In this document: positions 44,581 through 54,133 of the stretch, in pieces
Position numbering within the stretch: the first letter of the stretch is position 1
Layout of the letters: each line of letters starts with the position of its first letter
Assembly: GCA_000381585.1 (NCBI GenBank)
Contig: KB906742.1
Location: forward strand, 105,103-169,102
Reading direction: 5' to 3'
Origin: Acidobacteriaceae bacterium KBS 83
GTDB taxonomy: Bacteria; Acidobacteriota; Terriglobia; Terriglobales; Acidobacteriaceae
DNA: 64,000 bases
The notes under the pieces: generated by a model
What the model was told of the DNA's origin: nothing
The model's database searches: none
What the model saw: only the letters and a program-made list of their open reading frames with translations
Position numbers and translations under genes: made by a program

Positions 44581-47500
44581 CTATTGGACCTGCACAAACG
44601 GCGCTACGGAAGGCACACCGTTCGAGTTAACAATGAAGAGCATATAGACGCCCGGGGGTGCGAGGTTGGCATCGACCGGCGCCGTGACGTTTAGACCGCC
44701 AGTGGTCTGCGTGAAGGTCAGGGGTAGATAGCGTTCGTTCTCGTCAAAGAAATGAGTGACGGCACCGGTGCGAATCAGCGCTACCTTCGCGATGCTGGTC
44801 GCATCCGTCGTTCCGACGAAGAAAGTCGCGTTGTGCTGAATCTCTGCCGGCGCCTGCGTGATTGTGGGTCGTGCGCCCTTGAAGAGATACGGCGGCGAGT
44901 AGAATTCTGCGCTCTTTTGGTCGGGTACATTCCCAAAATCTGCACCCATGCCGGAGACAAGCACGCGTCCGTCTGGAAGCAGCAGCGCCGTACCGTGATA
45001 TTCGCGGGGCATGTGCATCGAAGCCATGGTTGACCACGTTTGCGTGGTAGGCGACCACATCTCGGCTGCATAAACCGCGTTGGCGATCGTCCCGCCATTG
45101 CGATCCGTTTCGCCGCCGGTGGCGAGGACATTTCCATCCGGCAGCATGGTGAGATTCAGGAAGCTGCGCGGATACGCCATCGACGCAGTTTGCTTCCAGG
45201 CAGGCGAGGGCTGCGTCATATCCAGAACGAAGGTTGTGTTCGAAGATGGCCCAATGCCCTGACTATCAGTCGCACTTCCGGCCTTCATGAATTTGCTAGG
45301 CAGATACATCGTCGCGCTACCGCCATCGACAATATTGGAATCCACGACTGACCAGCTGACGGTATTCAGATCCAGCACGTCCGTATCGGTCGCGTATTCT
45401 GAGCCGCCGATGTGGATCACCCTGCCATCAGGAAGCAAGTAGAGGAACGGATAAGTCTCAAACGGGTTGTTCGCATTTGTAAGTGAAGTCCAGTTGTTCG
45501 TCGCAGGATCATAGATCTCCGAAATACCGGCATTGGTATGTGCGGTGGTCTGCCATCCGGCCGTGACCAGAATGCGTCCGTCGGACAGCGTGGTCGCAGT
45601 CGGATACCAGCGCCTGTATTGCATATTCGGCACAGCCGTCCACGTCTCCGCGGCCGGATCGAAGATTTCGGCATTAGCCAGTCCGATTGGGTTGGAGCTC
45701 CCGTAGCCACCCACCACCATCACACGTCCGTCCGACAGCAGCGCATGCCCGGAGCAGAACAAATTGACCGAGATGGGTATATTGCTGAACGAATTCTTCA
45801 CATAGTCCCAGACTGTTGCGCTCGACCCGTCCTGATAAAAGAGCACCTTGTTGTTCTGGAGGAGCACCAGGTTTACTGCGACCGCAGGAAGGCTGTAGAC
45901 CGAGGACCACTGACCTACGACAGACAGGTTGGAAGAATTTTGGACGGTCACCGAAATTGCCGTCGATACAGTAGAAAGACCCGCGCTGTCACGAGCTCGC
46001 GCCGCTAGCGTATGAGAGCCGTCACTGACGGTAGTTGTGTTCCAGACAAGCGTATAGGGCGCGCTCGTCACCTCCGCGCCCAGCGGAGATCCGTCCAACA
46101 GGAACTGCACGCCCGCAACGGCCACTGGATCGGAAGCATTGGCAGCCAGCGTCGTCTGGCCTGCTACCGTCGCGCCCGGAGCCGGCGCCGTCATGGATAC
46201 AGTCGGCGGCACAGTGTTCGTGCCACCGGAACCAGCCAGGACCTCGACAATCGCCAGATTGTAGCGGTCCTTCGTTGGGGCCGTATCGTTGATCGTCACA
46301 GTCGTTCCTGAAGCCGATATAGCACTGGCCTGCATCTGCACCCAGTAGGTGTCGCCGCTGGAGGTGAGGTCCTGATGCAACAATGTCTGGCCTGTAGGTA
46401 CGCTACGTGTCACGGCATTGTCGTAATCGTTCCCCACGCCGAGTACCCAGGAGTTGATGCCGGTTGTCACCAGAGAAGCCGTCGGCGCGCCGGACGCGGC
46501 GCTCTTGCTGCTCACCGCGCCGATCGCCCCTGAACCGTTCGTGCCGTTCGTGTCCACCCCGGCAAGGCTGACAACCGTAATCGACGAGACCACGCTTTGA
46601 GAAAGAGCTGCGCTAACCGAAACATTCTGTAAAGGTATCGCGGCGAACGCGCGCCAGATCTCGGAGCTGCCGCTCTGGCCATTTGCGCGCGTCACCAGGG
46701 ACCACGTCAGTCCTCCGCCTGAAACGCTCTTCACTGTCGTATTCGCACCGCTCAGGTAATCGGTCGCGAGAAACGCAAGCAGCAGTTCATTATTCGCTGC
46801 TGTGTTGAAGGGAGGGGTTCCAATGGTCGAGCTGACACTCGTTCCGTCTGCGAAGACCTTAGCGTCCATCGTGATGCTGCTGCTTTGCGCCGAGGCGGTG
46901 AAGTCCACACTGTCGAGGTCCGCTCCACTCACGCTCACTGTCTGAGACGGGGGAGTAAAGATGAAGCCGTTCTTTGCCGGCGTCACGATGTAAGTGCCGT
47001 TCTTCAGTTGCGTGAAGCTGAAGTTGCCGTTCGCATCGGCGGAGCTGGTGCCTGTTGCCACACCAGAGAGAGACACAGTTGCGCCACTCCCACCAGCCGA
47101 CGGGCTGATATTTCCTGAGATCGTGTAGGTCGCATTTGTCGATTGCGCAGTGAAGTTGATATTCGCCTGACTGCCGCCGCTTACCACCACGCTCTGACTC
47201 GATGGTGTGAAATTGTAACCAGCTTTGTTGGGAGCCACAACGTAAGAACCGTTCGCAAGACCGGTGAAGCTATAGTTCCCATTGCCGTCAGCCGTGGTCG
47301 TTGCTGACGATGCGCCACCAAGCGTAACCATAGCGCCAGCTCCCAAGCTCGCCGGCGTAATGCTGCCGGAGATCGCATAGGTCACCGCCCGCGCTGTGAA
47401 GTTGATCGCGCTCTGATTCGCTCCGTTGATGGTGACAGGCTGGTTTGACGGACTGAAGGTTACGCCGTTCTTCGATGGCGTTACGGTGTACGACCCGTTC

Positions 47501-48444
47501 GCAAGACCCGTGAAGCTATAGTTCCCATTGCTGTCAGCCGTAGTCGTGGCCGAAGAAGCCCCGGTGAGCGCCACCGTCGCTCCAGCTCCTGAACTCGCCG
47601 GCGTGATGCTGCCAGAAAGAGTCCAGGTGGGCGCAACACCCGAGGTCGCCAGCACCTCGACGATGCTGAGGTTGTACCGGTCCTTTGTCGGCGCGGTGTC
47701 CGCGATCGTGACCGTTGCACCCACGGTCGCGACCGGTGTGGAGAGCCGCTGCACCCAGTATGTGTCACCCGCGGTCGTGAGGTACTGGTGTACCAGTGTT
47801 TGGCCTGCGCCAAGGGTCCGTGCGGTCGCGTTGTCGAAGTCATTGCCGACGCCCAGCACCCAGGAGCCTATCCCTGTCGTAACCAGGCTTGCCGAAGGTG
47901 CACCGGAGGAGGCGCTCGCGCCACCGATGGCCCCGATCGCGCCAGAGCCGTTTGTCCCGCTCGTGCTGACACCGGAGAAGCTCATCACTGTAATCGAGGA
48001 CGCAACGGATTGCGACAACGTCGCCGTGACCGTGACGCCAGCCAGCGGCGCGGCAGCGAAAGCCCTCCATATCTCAGCGGTACCGCTCTGCGCGTTCGTG
48101 CGTTTCACCAGGATCCAGGTGAGGTTGCCTCCCGCGATGCTCTTGACCGTGGTATTCGTGCCGCTCTTGTAATCCGTGGAAACGAGAGCCAGCAAGAGCT
48201 CGTTCGCCGCCGCAGTATTAAACGATGGAGTCGCGATGGTTGTACTTGACGAAGAACCGTCCTTGGCAACAGCGACGTCGGCAGCAATCTGAGCGAACGC
48301 TGATTCTCCGCCAAGACAAAAGAGCAGACAAAGAAGAACAATCCCGCCCCTCAGGAGGGTTCGAGCGCTCATTTTGAGTGGAGACCACGCCTCTTGAAGA
48401 CTTCTGCGGTACCCCTGAAACCGGCTCAGTCTGCTCCCGCTCAT
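44581..48444 (-). CDS. Galactose-oxidase-like copper-radical oxidase with repeat-rich N-terminus
   Basis: I chose ATG 48444 because of GGAGGAACCGTG just upstream; the protein is then 1287 residues. It has a signal peptide ending ESAFAQ, and two copies of a beta domain sharing FNTAAANELLLAL and DTAPTKDRYNL. Three carboxypeptidase-regulatory-like repeats lie between the copies. An Ig-like domain, a Kelch-type propeller and a C-terminal DUF1929 domain follow. The radical-copper residues are all visible: Cys897 (FCSGHALLSDG), Tyr947 (RRWYPT), Tyr1149-His1150 (REYHG) and His1231 (VTHFFDENE). Such enzymes oxidise primary alcohols or aldehydes to yield H2O2. Secreted. Substrate unknown. Confidence 0.82.
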   Translation of the reverse strand: MSGSRLSRFQGYRRSLQEAWSPLKMSARTLLRGGIVLLCLLFCLGGESAFAQIAADVAVAKDGSSSSTTIATPSFNTAAANELLLALVSTDYKSGTNTTVKSIAGGNLTWILVKRTNAQSGTAEIWRAFAAAPLAGVTVTATLSQSVASSITVMSFSGVSTSGTNGSGAIGAIGGASASSGAPSASLVTTGIGSWVLGVGNDFDNATARTLGAGQTLVHQYLTTAGDTYWVQRLSTPVATVGATVTIADTAPTKDRYNLSIVEVLATSGVAPTWTLSGSITPASSGAGATVALTGASSATTTADSNGNYSFTGLANGSYTVTPSKNGVTFSPSNQPVTINGANQSAINFTARAVTYAISGSITPASLGAGAMVTLGGASSATTTADGNGNYSFTGLANGSYVVAPNKAGYNFTPSSQSVVVSGGSQANINFTAQSTNATYTISGNISPSAGGSGATVSLSGVATGTSSADANGNFSFTQLKNGTYIVTPAKNGFIFTPPSQTVSVSGADLDSVDFTASAQSSSITMDAKVFADGTSVSSTIGTPPFNTAANNELLLAFLATDYLSGANTTVKSVSGGGLTWSLVTRANGQSGSSEIWRAFAAIPLQNVSVSAALSQSVVSSITVVSLAGVDTNGTNGSGAIGAVSSKSAASGAPTASLVTTGINSWVLGVGNDYDNAVTRSVPTGQTLLHQDLTSSGDTYWVQMQASAISASGTTVTINDTAPTKDRYNLAIVEVLAGSGGTNTVPPTVSMTAPAPGATVAGQTTLAANASDPVAVAGVQFLLDGSPLGAEVTSAPYTLVWNTTTVSDGSHTLAARARDSAGLSTVSTAISVTVQNSSNLSVVGQWSSVYSLPAVAVNLVLLQNNKVLFYQDGSSATVWDYVKNSFSNIPISVNLFCSGHALLSDGRVMVVGGYGSSNPIGLANAEIFDPAAETWTAVPNMQYRRWYPTATTLSDGRILVTAGWQTTAHTNAGISEIYDPATNNWTSLTNANNPFETYPFLYLLPDGRVIHIGGSEYATDTDVLDLNTVSWSVVDSNIVDGGSATMYLPSKFMKAGSATDSQGIGPSSNTTFVLDMTQPSPAWKQTASMAYPRSFLNLTMLPDGNVLATGGETDRNGGTIANAVYAAEMWSPTTQTWSTMASMHMPREYHGTALLLPDGRVLVSGMGADFGNVPDQKSAEFYSPPYLFKGARPTITQAPAEIQHNATFFVGTTDATSIAKVALIRTGAVTHFFDENERYLPLTFTQTTGGLNVTAPVDANLAPPGVYMLFIVNSNGVPSVAPFVQVQ

Positions 48445-48693
48445 CACGGTTCCTCCGCGAAGTGCTGCAAACTTCAGGACCCATTTGCCGGGCCTGCGCT
48501 CGCGGGGAGAAGCGCAATTATCCGTGCCGGGAGTCGGAGATTGCATGCCAGAGGCCAAAGCTGAAGCCGATTAACCCGGCGCAGATATTACTGCATCAAC
48601 ATGGAATTAGACTTGCGTCGACAGAGCGCCCCATGCCCGTAGGCGCAAAAATGCGCACTTTTTTGCACAAGCGAGCGCATTGAGTGGTGTCCC

Positions 48694-49038
48694 TAAAGGG
48701 CAGCGGATCCAGCGCTGCACTGTGACGGATGGTCATGTGACGCTGAATATTACGTGGGAACAGAACTCCGGCAACTCTCTCCGCGAGGATTGTAACAATT
48801 AGTGACAGAGACAGTCCCCCGCCGGCGCCAGCGGCTCTCAACCGTTGCACAGCCTGGAACAGCTCCGGAAGCAATCCTGATTTGGCCACTCGTGGATGCC
48901 GATGTGCAACCGCCGGTTCGCGGCTCTCAACGCGCTGAAATTCGACGTATGTGCAGTCCCCGGAGCTGACGCGTTGAGGCCAAGGAGGGCTTCCCGTCTG
49001 GTTCAGCCGATCGTGAATCGTCACTATTGTGACAAATG
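48694..49038 (-). repeat. Dispersed repeat, copy 2, interrupted
   Basis: On the minus strand the blocks at 49038-48970 and 48752-48694 match 18787-18856 and 18855-18916. Between them lie about 215 bp that include a stretch encoding ELFQAVQRLRAAG, the same as the serine recombinase at 17540, plus unrelated sequence. Overall, 48445-49060 contains no intact gene. Confidence 0.72.
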
Positions 49039-49059
49039 GGAGACAACATCTTTTGAAAT

Positions 49060-49560
49060 TGTGGCAGTCGGAACGACCTCCGCCGACACCATGAGCGCCA
49101 TCCTTAACCAGGACCCTCCCATTTCCCAACTGGCCGCGAATCACCTTCCCGGTCTACAGCTGGTCATCAGCCGTTGCCTTCAGAAAAACCCGGAGCAGCG
49201 TTTCCATTCGGCCGCCAATTTGGCATTCGCCATAGAGGCTTTGACAGATGTGCCCAGCGCCACTCAACCTGCCGCTCTAGTTCGCGATTCGCAAGCTCTC
49301 CGCTGGGCAAAATGGATGGTTGCTCCGGCCCTGATTCTTGCTGCGGTATCAATCGGCCTTTATCTGCACCGGTCCTCCTCGACCACCGGCTCGAGAGCAA
49401 GCCCGGCTTCGTCGAAGTTACGGGCTCTTACTGAAAGCGGAAAGGCGGCCCGAGCCGCCGCGACTCCCGATGGCCGCTACATCGCATACGTAAACAATGA
49501 CGCCGGAAATTTCGAACTACATCTGCTGCAAGTTGCTACCGAGCGCGAGGTGCGGATTCT
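49060..49560 (+). pseudogene. Remnant of a PD40-linked Ser/Thr protein kinase
   Basis: The frame encodes the end of a kinase C-lobe (SADTMSAILNQDPPISQLA, VISRCLQKNPEQRFHSAANL), a transmembrane helix (MVAPALILAAVSIGLYLH) and the start of a WD40/PD40 segment (TPDGRYIAYVNNDAGNFELH, EREVRILS). The catalytic core of the kinase is missing upstream and the propeller is cut downstream, where the minus-strand HAF gene begins to overlap. Confidence 0.7.
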
Positions 49561-50578
49561 TTCGGAGGTGCACCAGCGAATCCGCAGCCTGCACTTCTCT
49601 CCTATCGCACGGAATCAGCAGAACAAGGTGGCCCAGATCTGGGTCATCATTCGGCGTCGTGCCTATCGGAAACGACTTCGCAAGAATCTCTCCACGGTCA
49701 TTGATATTGAAGGCATTGGTTATTTGCAAGCCGGAGCCTGGAGCGATGAGCTTGTTCAAATCGCGCATCGGCCCGCCCTCTTCCCACACGAAGGCGTGCA
49801 GGAAATTGGCGCAGTCCGAACTTCCGCCCACTACCTGGCCCCAGGAGTTGATGGCTCTGCCGCGACTGCATGCATCGCCCGGCAAGGTTCCCAGATCGTG
49901 AATGCGCCCGTGTCTCCAGATGACAGCATCATGGATATCCGGCGTGGGAAGGTCCGCTGAACCTGCAATCTCTCCTGCATCGTTGATCGGGACAGCCTCG
50001 GAGTCGGGGCCGCCGAGGGTGCCAAGATCCTTCATCCTTCCGTTACGCCAGCGATAGGCATGGGAGTTTTGATCACCCGGCAGGTTCGAATTTCCTATGA
50101 CCTCGCCGCGGTTATTTGCGCATTGGCCGCCGCTCATGGTGCCACCAAGATTGCCCAGATCGGTCATGTTGCCGTTGTCCCAGAGGAATGGATCAACGGT
50201 AGGCACGCCAGTGCTGGCGTTCGGAGTGAAGCTGGTATAAGAACCTCCCACGATGACGCCAGGACGCTGGTTATTACAGCCGGTTCCCGGTACGGCATCA
50301 GGGCCACCCAGGCATGACCACGAAGGCGAGTGCTCCGACCATAAACGCTGGGATGATGATGCAGTGGCGCCGTCGGTCGCTGCGCCTGCGACTGCCCGCG
50401 CCGCGGTCGTTCCGCACTCTCCGCATTCTTGACGGCGGAAGATGGCGATACTGGTTGGCGGGGGAGGCTGGCTCGTCGGTTTGGCACCCCAGACGCCATC
50501 AGGAGATGACCCTGAAGTTGAGTCATAGTCGGCACTTATGTCGCGGAGGAGATATGAAAGTGAATTTGAAAACCGCAA
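49517..50578 (-). pseudogene. HAF-repeat secreted protein, N-terminus lost
   Basis: About 240 residues carry HAF-type repeats, each with a DLGTLGG or DLGNLGG motif and [IA]N..GEI.G (DPFLWDNGNMTDLGNLGG, AYRWRNGRMKDLGTLGG, AVIWRHGRIHDLGTLPG). The expected signal peptide is absent: the first 100 residues in this frame are composition noise, and the C-terminus runs into the kinase remnant. A paralogue on the opposite strand at 54134 is complete. Probably a truncated gene. Confidence 0.65.
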
Positions 50579-50662
50579 TCGCAGGTATCACCTTCTCAGC
50601 TCTATTGGATCCCGCCGGAAGTGCTCTGAACTCAACCGCCTTACGGGGCGGTCGGCACGTTT

Positions 50663-51141
50663 GCATCAGTACTTATCAATCAATCCGAACCGGATGTAGG
50701 TCGCCTTGATCCCCAGCAAAGCTATGTGGTGCTTGGGGGAGGCGATCGTCTGCTGAAGGACCTCCACAGGTACTTTAAGCAGGCGATCCAATCTCGCATC
50801 GTGACACTGAGCACTTCGATACGTTAGTTGGTGACATTGACGACAAGCAAAGACCACCTCACCGAGCGGATGGTATAGCTTTCCGACTCTCTTATGGCAG
50901 CTAGGGCACAGTAGCCAACGCCGCTTGCCTCCGTTGCAAGGTGTGTAGCCGAACAAGGGCTTGGTTCCTTGGGCTGCATAAACCGCAGCGAGACGAGGCC
51001 CAGGGGAACGCTCAGTGACCACCTCACACTCTTCAACGATTCTCCGCTTTCCATTCTTCATGAATGTCTTCCTAGGCACTCATCAGAGTCTCTGTGCCAA
51101 GCAAGGGAAAACCTTCCCAAATCAATAGAAGGCCATGATGT
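50663..51141 (-). mobile_element. Zinc-ribbon repeat element, copy D (intact, minus strand)
   Basis: A 479-bp unit in inverted orientation: it begins (minus strand) GACATCATGGCCTTCTATTG and ends AAGTACTGATGC. It separates the HAF remnant from the ligase remnant. Left flank TTCGACATC is shared with copy E, hinting that a little more than the defined unit may be conserved. Confidence 0.65.
50666..51061 (-). CDS. Repeat-encoded zinc-ribbon protein, copy D
   Basis: ATG 51061 gives 131 residues: [20 protein letters not shown], two CxxC pairs (CPSC and CRQC), RLDRLLKVPVEVLQQTIASP and the end FGLIDKY. It is intact and very similar to copies C and E. An upstream in-frame ATG (51079) would add six residues (MPRKTF). 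Function unknown; see copy C. Confidence 0.72.
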   Translation of the reverse strand: MKNGKRRIVEECEVVTERSPGPRLAAVYAAQGTKPLFGYTPCNGGKRRWLLCPSCHKRVGKLYHPLGEVVFACRQCHQLTYRSAQCHDARLDRLLKVPVEVLQQTIASPKHHIALLGIKATYIRFGLIDKY

Positions 51142-51394
51142 CGAATTTGAATACTGCTGCTCTTCCCTGCCCTGCTTCTCGCCAGCTCACTCCACGCGCA
51201 GGTCGGCTCCGACGGCGGCGCGAATTCCGGAGACACCGGCCCGCAGGCTATTCCGAACACCAGCACCCTGACGCCCGATGAGAACGCCCTCGCCCAGTCG
51301 GCGCAATGTCAATTTTGACGGCTGCATCGCGAGCGCGGTCAGTTGTTTGCGCGATCCGAAAAATCGCACCGATAGCGGATGGCGTCCTCCCGAT

Positions 51395-51718
51395 GTCTGC
51401 CGTCCCTATGCCTACAAAGTGCAGCTCCTGGCCCCATCGACCAGCTTTCTTCTCCGGTAGATTCACGAAGGGGCACTTTCCTGTCTCCAGAAGTTTGATC
51501 CGCTCGAACACTTGCCGCCTGGTCAGCGGTACGAAGCCGGCACGTACTCGCGCCGCATAGCACAGTGGTTTATCTCGATAGAAGCCGATGACGATGGAAT
51601 CAACGGCCAGATGGCTGGGAACGTAGTCGCCTATCACAAACTCCTGACTGGCGTTGATGCGGTGCTTGACCCACAGCCCACTTCTACGGCCCGGCTCATA
51701 GAAAATGGACTCATAACC
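51395..51718 (-). pseudogene. Remnant of an ATP-dependent DNA ligase (LigD-type) OB domain
   Basis: The minus strand encodes YEPGRRSGLWVKHRINASQE, FVIGDYVPSHLAVDSIVIGF, ARVRAGFVPLTRRQVFERIK and CPFVNLPEKKAGRWGQEL. This is the C-terminal OB-fold part of the ligase domain in LigD-type proteins of bacterial NHEJ. The nucleotidyltransferase core with the active Lys is missing, and the sequence past GRWGQEL is unrelated. It abuts the end of the CadC/PD40 gene exactly at 51711-51718. Confidence 0.72.
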
Positions 51719-53857
51719 CCCGGACCACGTAGAGGGTCGACAGCACTCGGGTGTAGCCATATACGTAGGATTTGCCATCCCTTGTCACTAGAACAGGTCC
51801 GACGGACGTAACTCCGGTGGGGTCCGCAGGAGCGGGCCGGTAGAGGAGACTTTTCTCCCCGGTTCGTGTGTCGAGCCGATAGACCTCTGCGGGCAACCCA
51901 TACTTTGTCAGGAAGAGATACTCACCGTCATCACTCCATCGGTCGATCTCCTCCACCGCGTCAATACTGGTCAGAGTTCTCGGTCGGCTTCCGTCGGTTG
52001 GATACAGCCAGATCTGGTGTGCCGTATCGACGGCAGCGAGGGTTCTGCCATCCGGTGAGATTCGAACGCCCGTGATTCCTTCCGGGGTGATCGGAGCCGG
52101 CTTCCCCCCGTCCAGATCTTGCCTCCACGAGCGGTTTGCATGTCCTGGTTCAGCTCCGATAAAGACCAGCTTCTTTCCGTCTGGAAACCAGTCCGCCCAA
52201 ATGTGAGTTAGTGAGTCGCTGGTAATGTCCTGGGGAATTCCTGGGCCGACAGGCACCCACCTCAGTTGAGAGGCGGCCGATGGCTGAATTCCCCACGGGT
52301 AAAGAACTACCGCGGATTTCGAATTCGGCGAGAGAGCCGCCGGCATTCCAGCCCCGAGAAGCACTGGGGGACCGTTTTGCGCCGTAGACCTCAAAAAAAC
52401 CTGATATCCAACGCCGGTCATCTCGCCCTGAACGGAAAGCAATAAATACGTTCCGTCTTCACTCAGCGATGTCGGAAGGCAGCCGCTCAGCCATCCCAGC
52501 GAGCGATCTTTCTCGTTGGGGAAAAGTGCCCGAATATCTCGTCACCCTCGACATCTCGCGTCATAAGCAGGCTGCCGTCCTTCGCGATGTCCTGGATGGT
52601 CAGGTGGCCAGTCTCCCTGCGCCGCAACTGCGGCTTCCCGTCCAGTCCCACCCTGAAAAGCGCGCGTCCGCCTCCGATTCCGGCCTCGCTTGCGCCAAAA
52701 AGAAGGCGGTCCCCAGCCGGTGCCCAGGCAAGGCCAACAATGCTGAAGAAGTCTTTCGACAAAACTGTCCGTCGGCCCGATAGCGTAAGGCTCACTACGC
52801 GGCCACTATCGTCGTTCTTAAGCGGGTGTTCCAGGAATCCAATGCGATCTCCGGTGGGCGCAACCCGAACATTGCTCATCCATACCCCATTGGCGGTTTC
52901 ATAGATCACGTTTCCGATCGGGTACTCCAATCGGCATTTCCCCTTTGTCCAGTGGATCACCGCCAGATTGGAACCGTCAGGAGACCAGTCCGCCTCACCG
53001 ACATCTTCGAGCACTTCGCGTGGCGACTCCCCGGTCGTCGACATCAGACCCAGTGTGCCGCGGCTCGATACCCCGAAACCGAAGCGACGATGGAGCAGAA
53101 CAGCCAACTCGCCAGAGCGGGAAATGGAAAGCACTTCCGCCTCGACGTTCAAGGCGAGAACGTCGGGGTTTCCGCTCCTCGCCAGGAAGAGACGAAACGG
53201 CTTTCCATCCCACGCTGCGCCATAGACAACACTCTGGCCATCCGGCGTGAAACGAGCCGACTTGATCAGGCCGCGCCCAAAACTCATGCGCGTAAAATCT
53301 GGTTCCGTTCTCGCGGAAATGCGATGCCGAATTTGCCACAACACGCCGACACTCGCGAAGGCGATGACGCAAGCGGCGAGAGCTGTTGCGATGAGCTTTC
53401 CGCGCGTTTTGTGGGGAAGCGGAGCGGAGAGTAACTCTATCGGCACCAGAACATCTGGGATTGCCCGACCGCTGTTGTTCTCATGTTGTACATGAGAAGC
53501 CACAGCGGGAGTCGTGGGCGCGTACTCAACCGGCGCCACAAAAACATAACCTCGTCGAGGTACTGTCTCGACAAAGACCGGCGACTCAGGCGAGTCCCCC
53601 AAAGCGGCCCGCAACTTCCTGACCGCTGTATTCAATCCTTCATCGAAATCTACATAAGTCCCGGAGGGCCACAATCGCGATTTCAGTTCCTCGCGGGTCA
53701 CCAGATTTCCGGGACTTTGCAGAAGAGCGGCGAGCACCTGAAACGGTCGATTCTCCAGGTGAACGACTATGCCCCGTTTGAGTAACTTTCCCTGGGGAAG
53801 ATCCGCCTCAAATTGACCGAATCGAATTCGGGCGCTGACGTTATTCAGATTTGTCAC
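51711..53857 (-). pseudogene. CadC-like winged-helix/PD40 regulator, one frameshift
   Basis: GTG 53857 starts a winged helix (RIRFGQFEADLPQGKLLKRG, ENRPFQVLAALLQSPGNLV, PRRGYVFVAPVEY). A membrane helix (GKLIATALAACVIAFASVGV) and a TolB/PD40 propeller follow (FTPDGQSVVYGAAWDG, WSPDGSNLAVI). The frame stops near 52487 but continues one base shifted with SEDGTYLLLSVQGEMTGVGY, WFPDGKKLVFIGAEPGHANR and VYRLDTRTGEKSLL to the stop at 51711. One indel around 52495 thus splits a protein of about 715 residues. It could be an assembly error, but neighbouring debris favours decay. Confidence 0.75.
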
Positions 53858-54133
53858 TCGTGGATCCTCGCGCGGATTGCGCGGCCCCTTGCGGGCGGGC
53901 GGCTCGCATTTCAGCCGATAGTCCTTCAGCCTGAGTCCTAATGTCAACAAACAATTGAGGCTTGCTCCTTCATGCATTCTTCGGTGGAACGTCATTTGAC
54001 CGGGCAACGTCTTGATAGCAATCTTTCAGGCGAAACAGCGGCGAGGTTGCACCTTCCCGGTTCCTCTCGGAGCGAATGAGTTCATCGTCAGGCGAACGAT
54101 GATCTCGCGGTTCACCTTCTACAGGAGACGATC

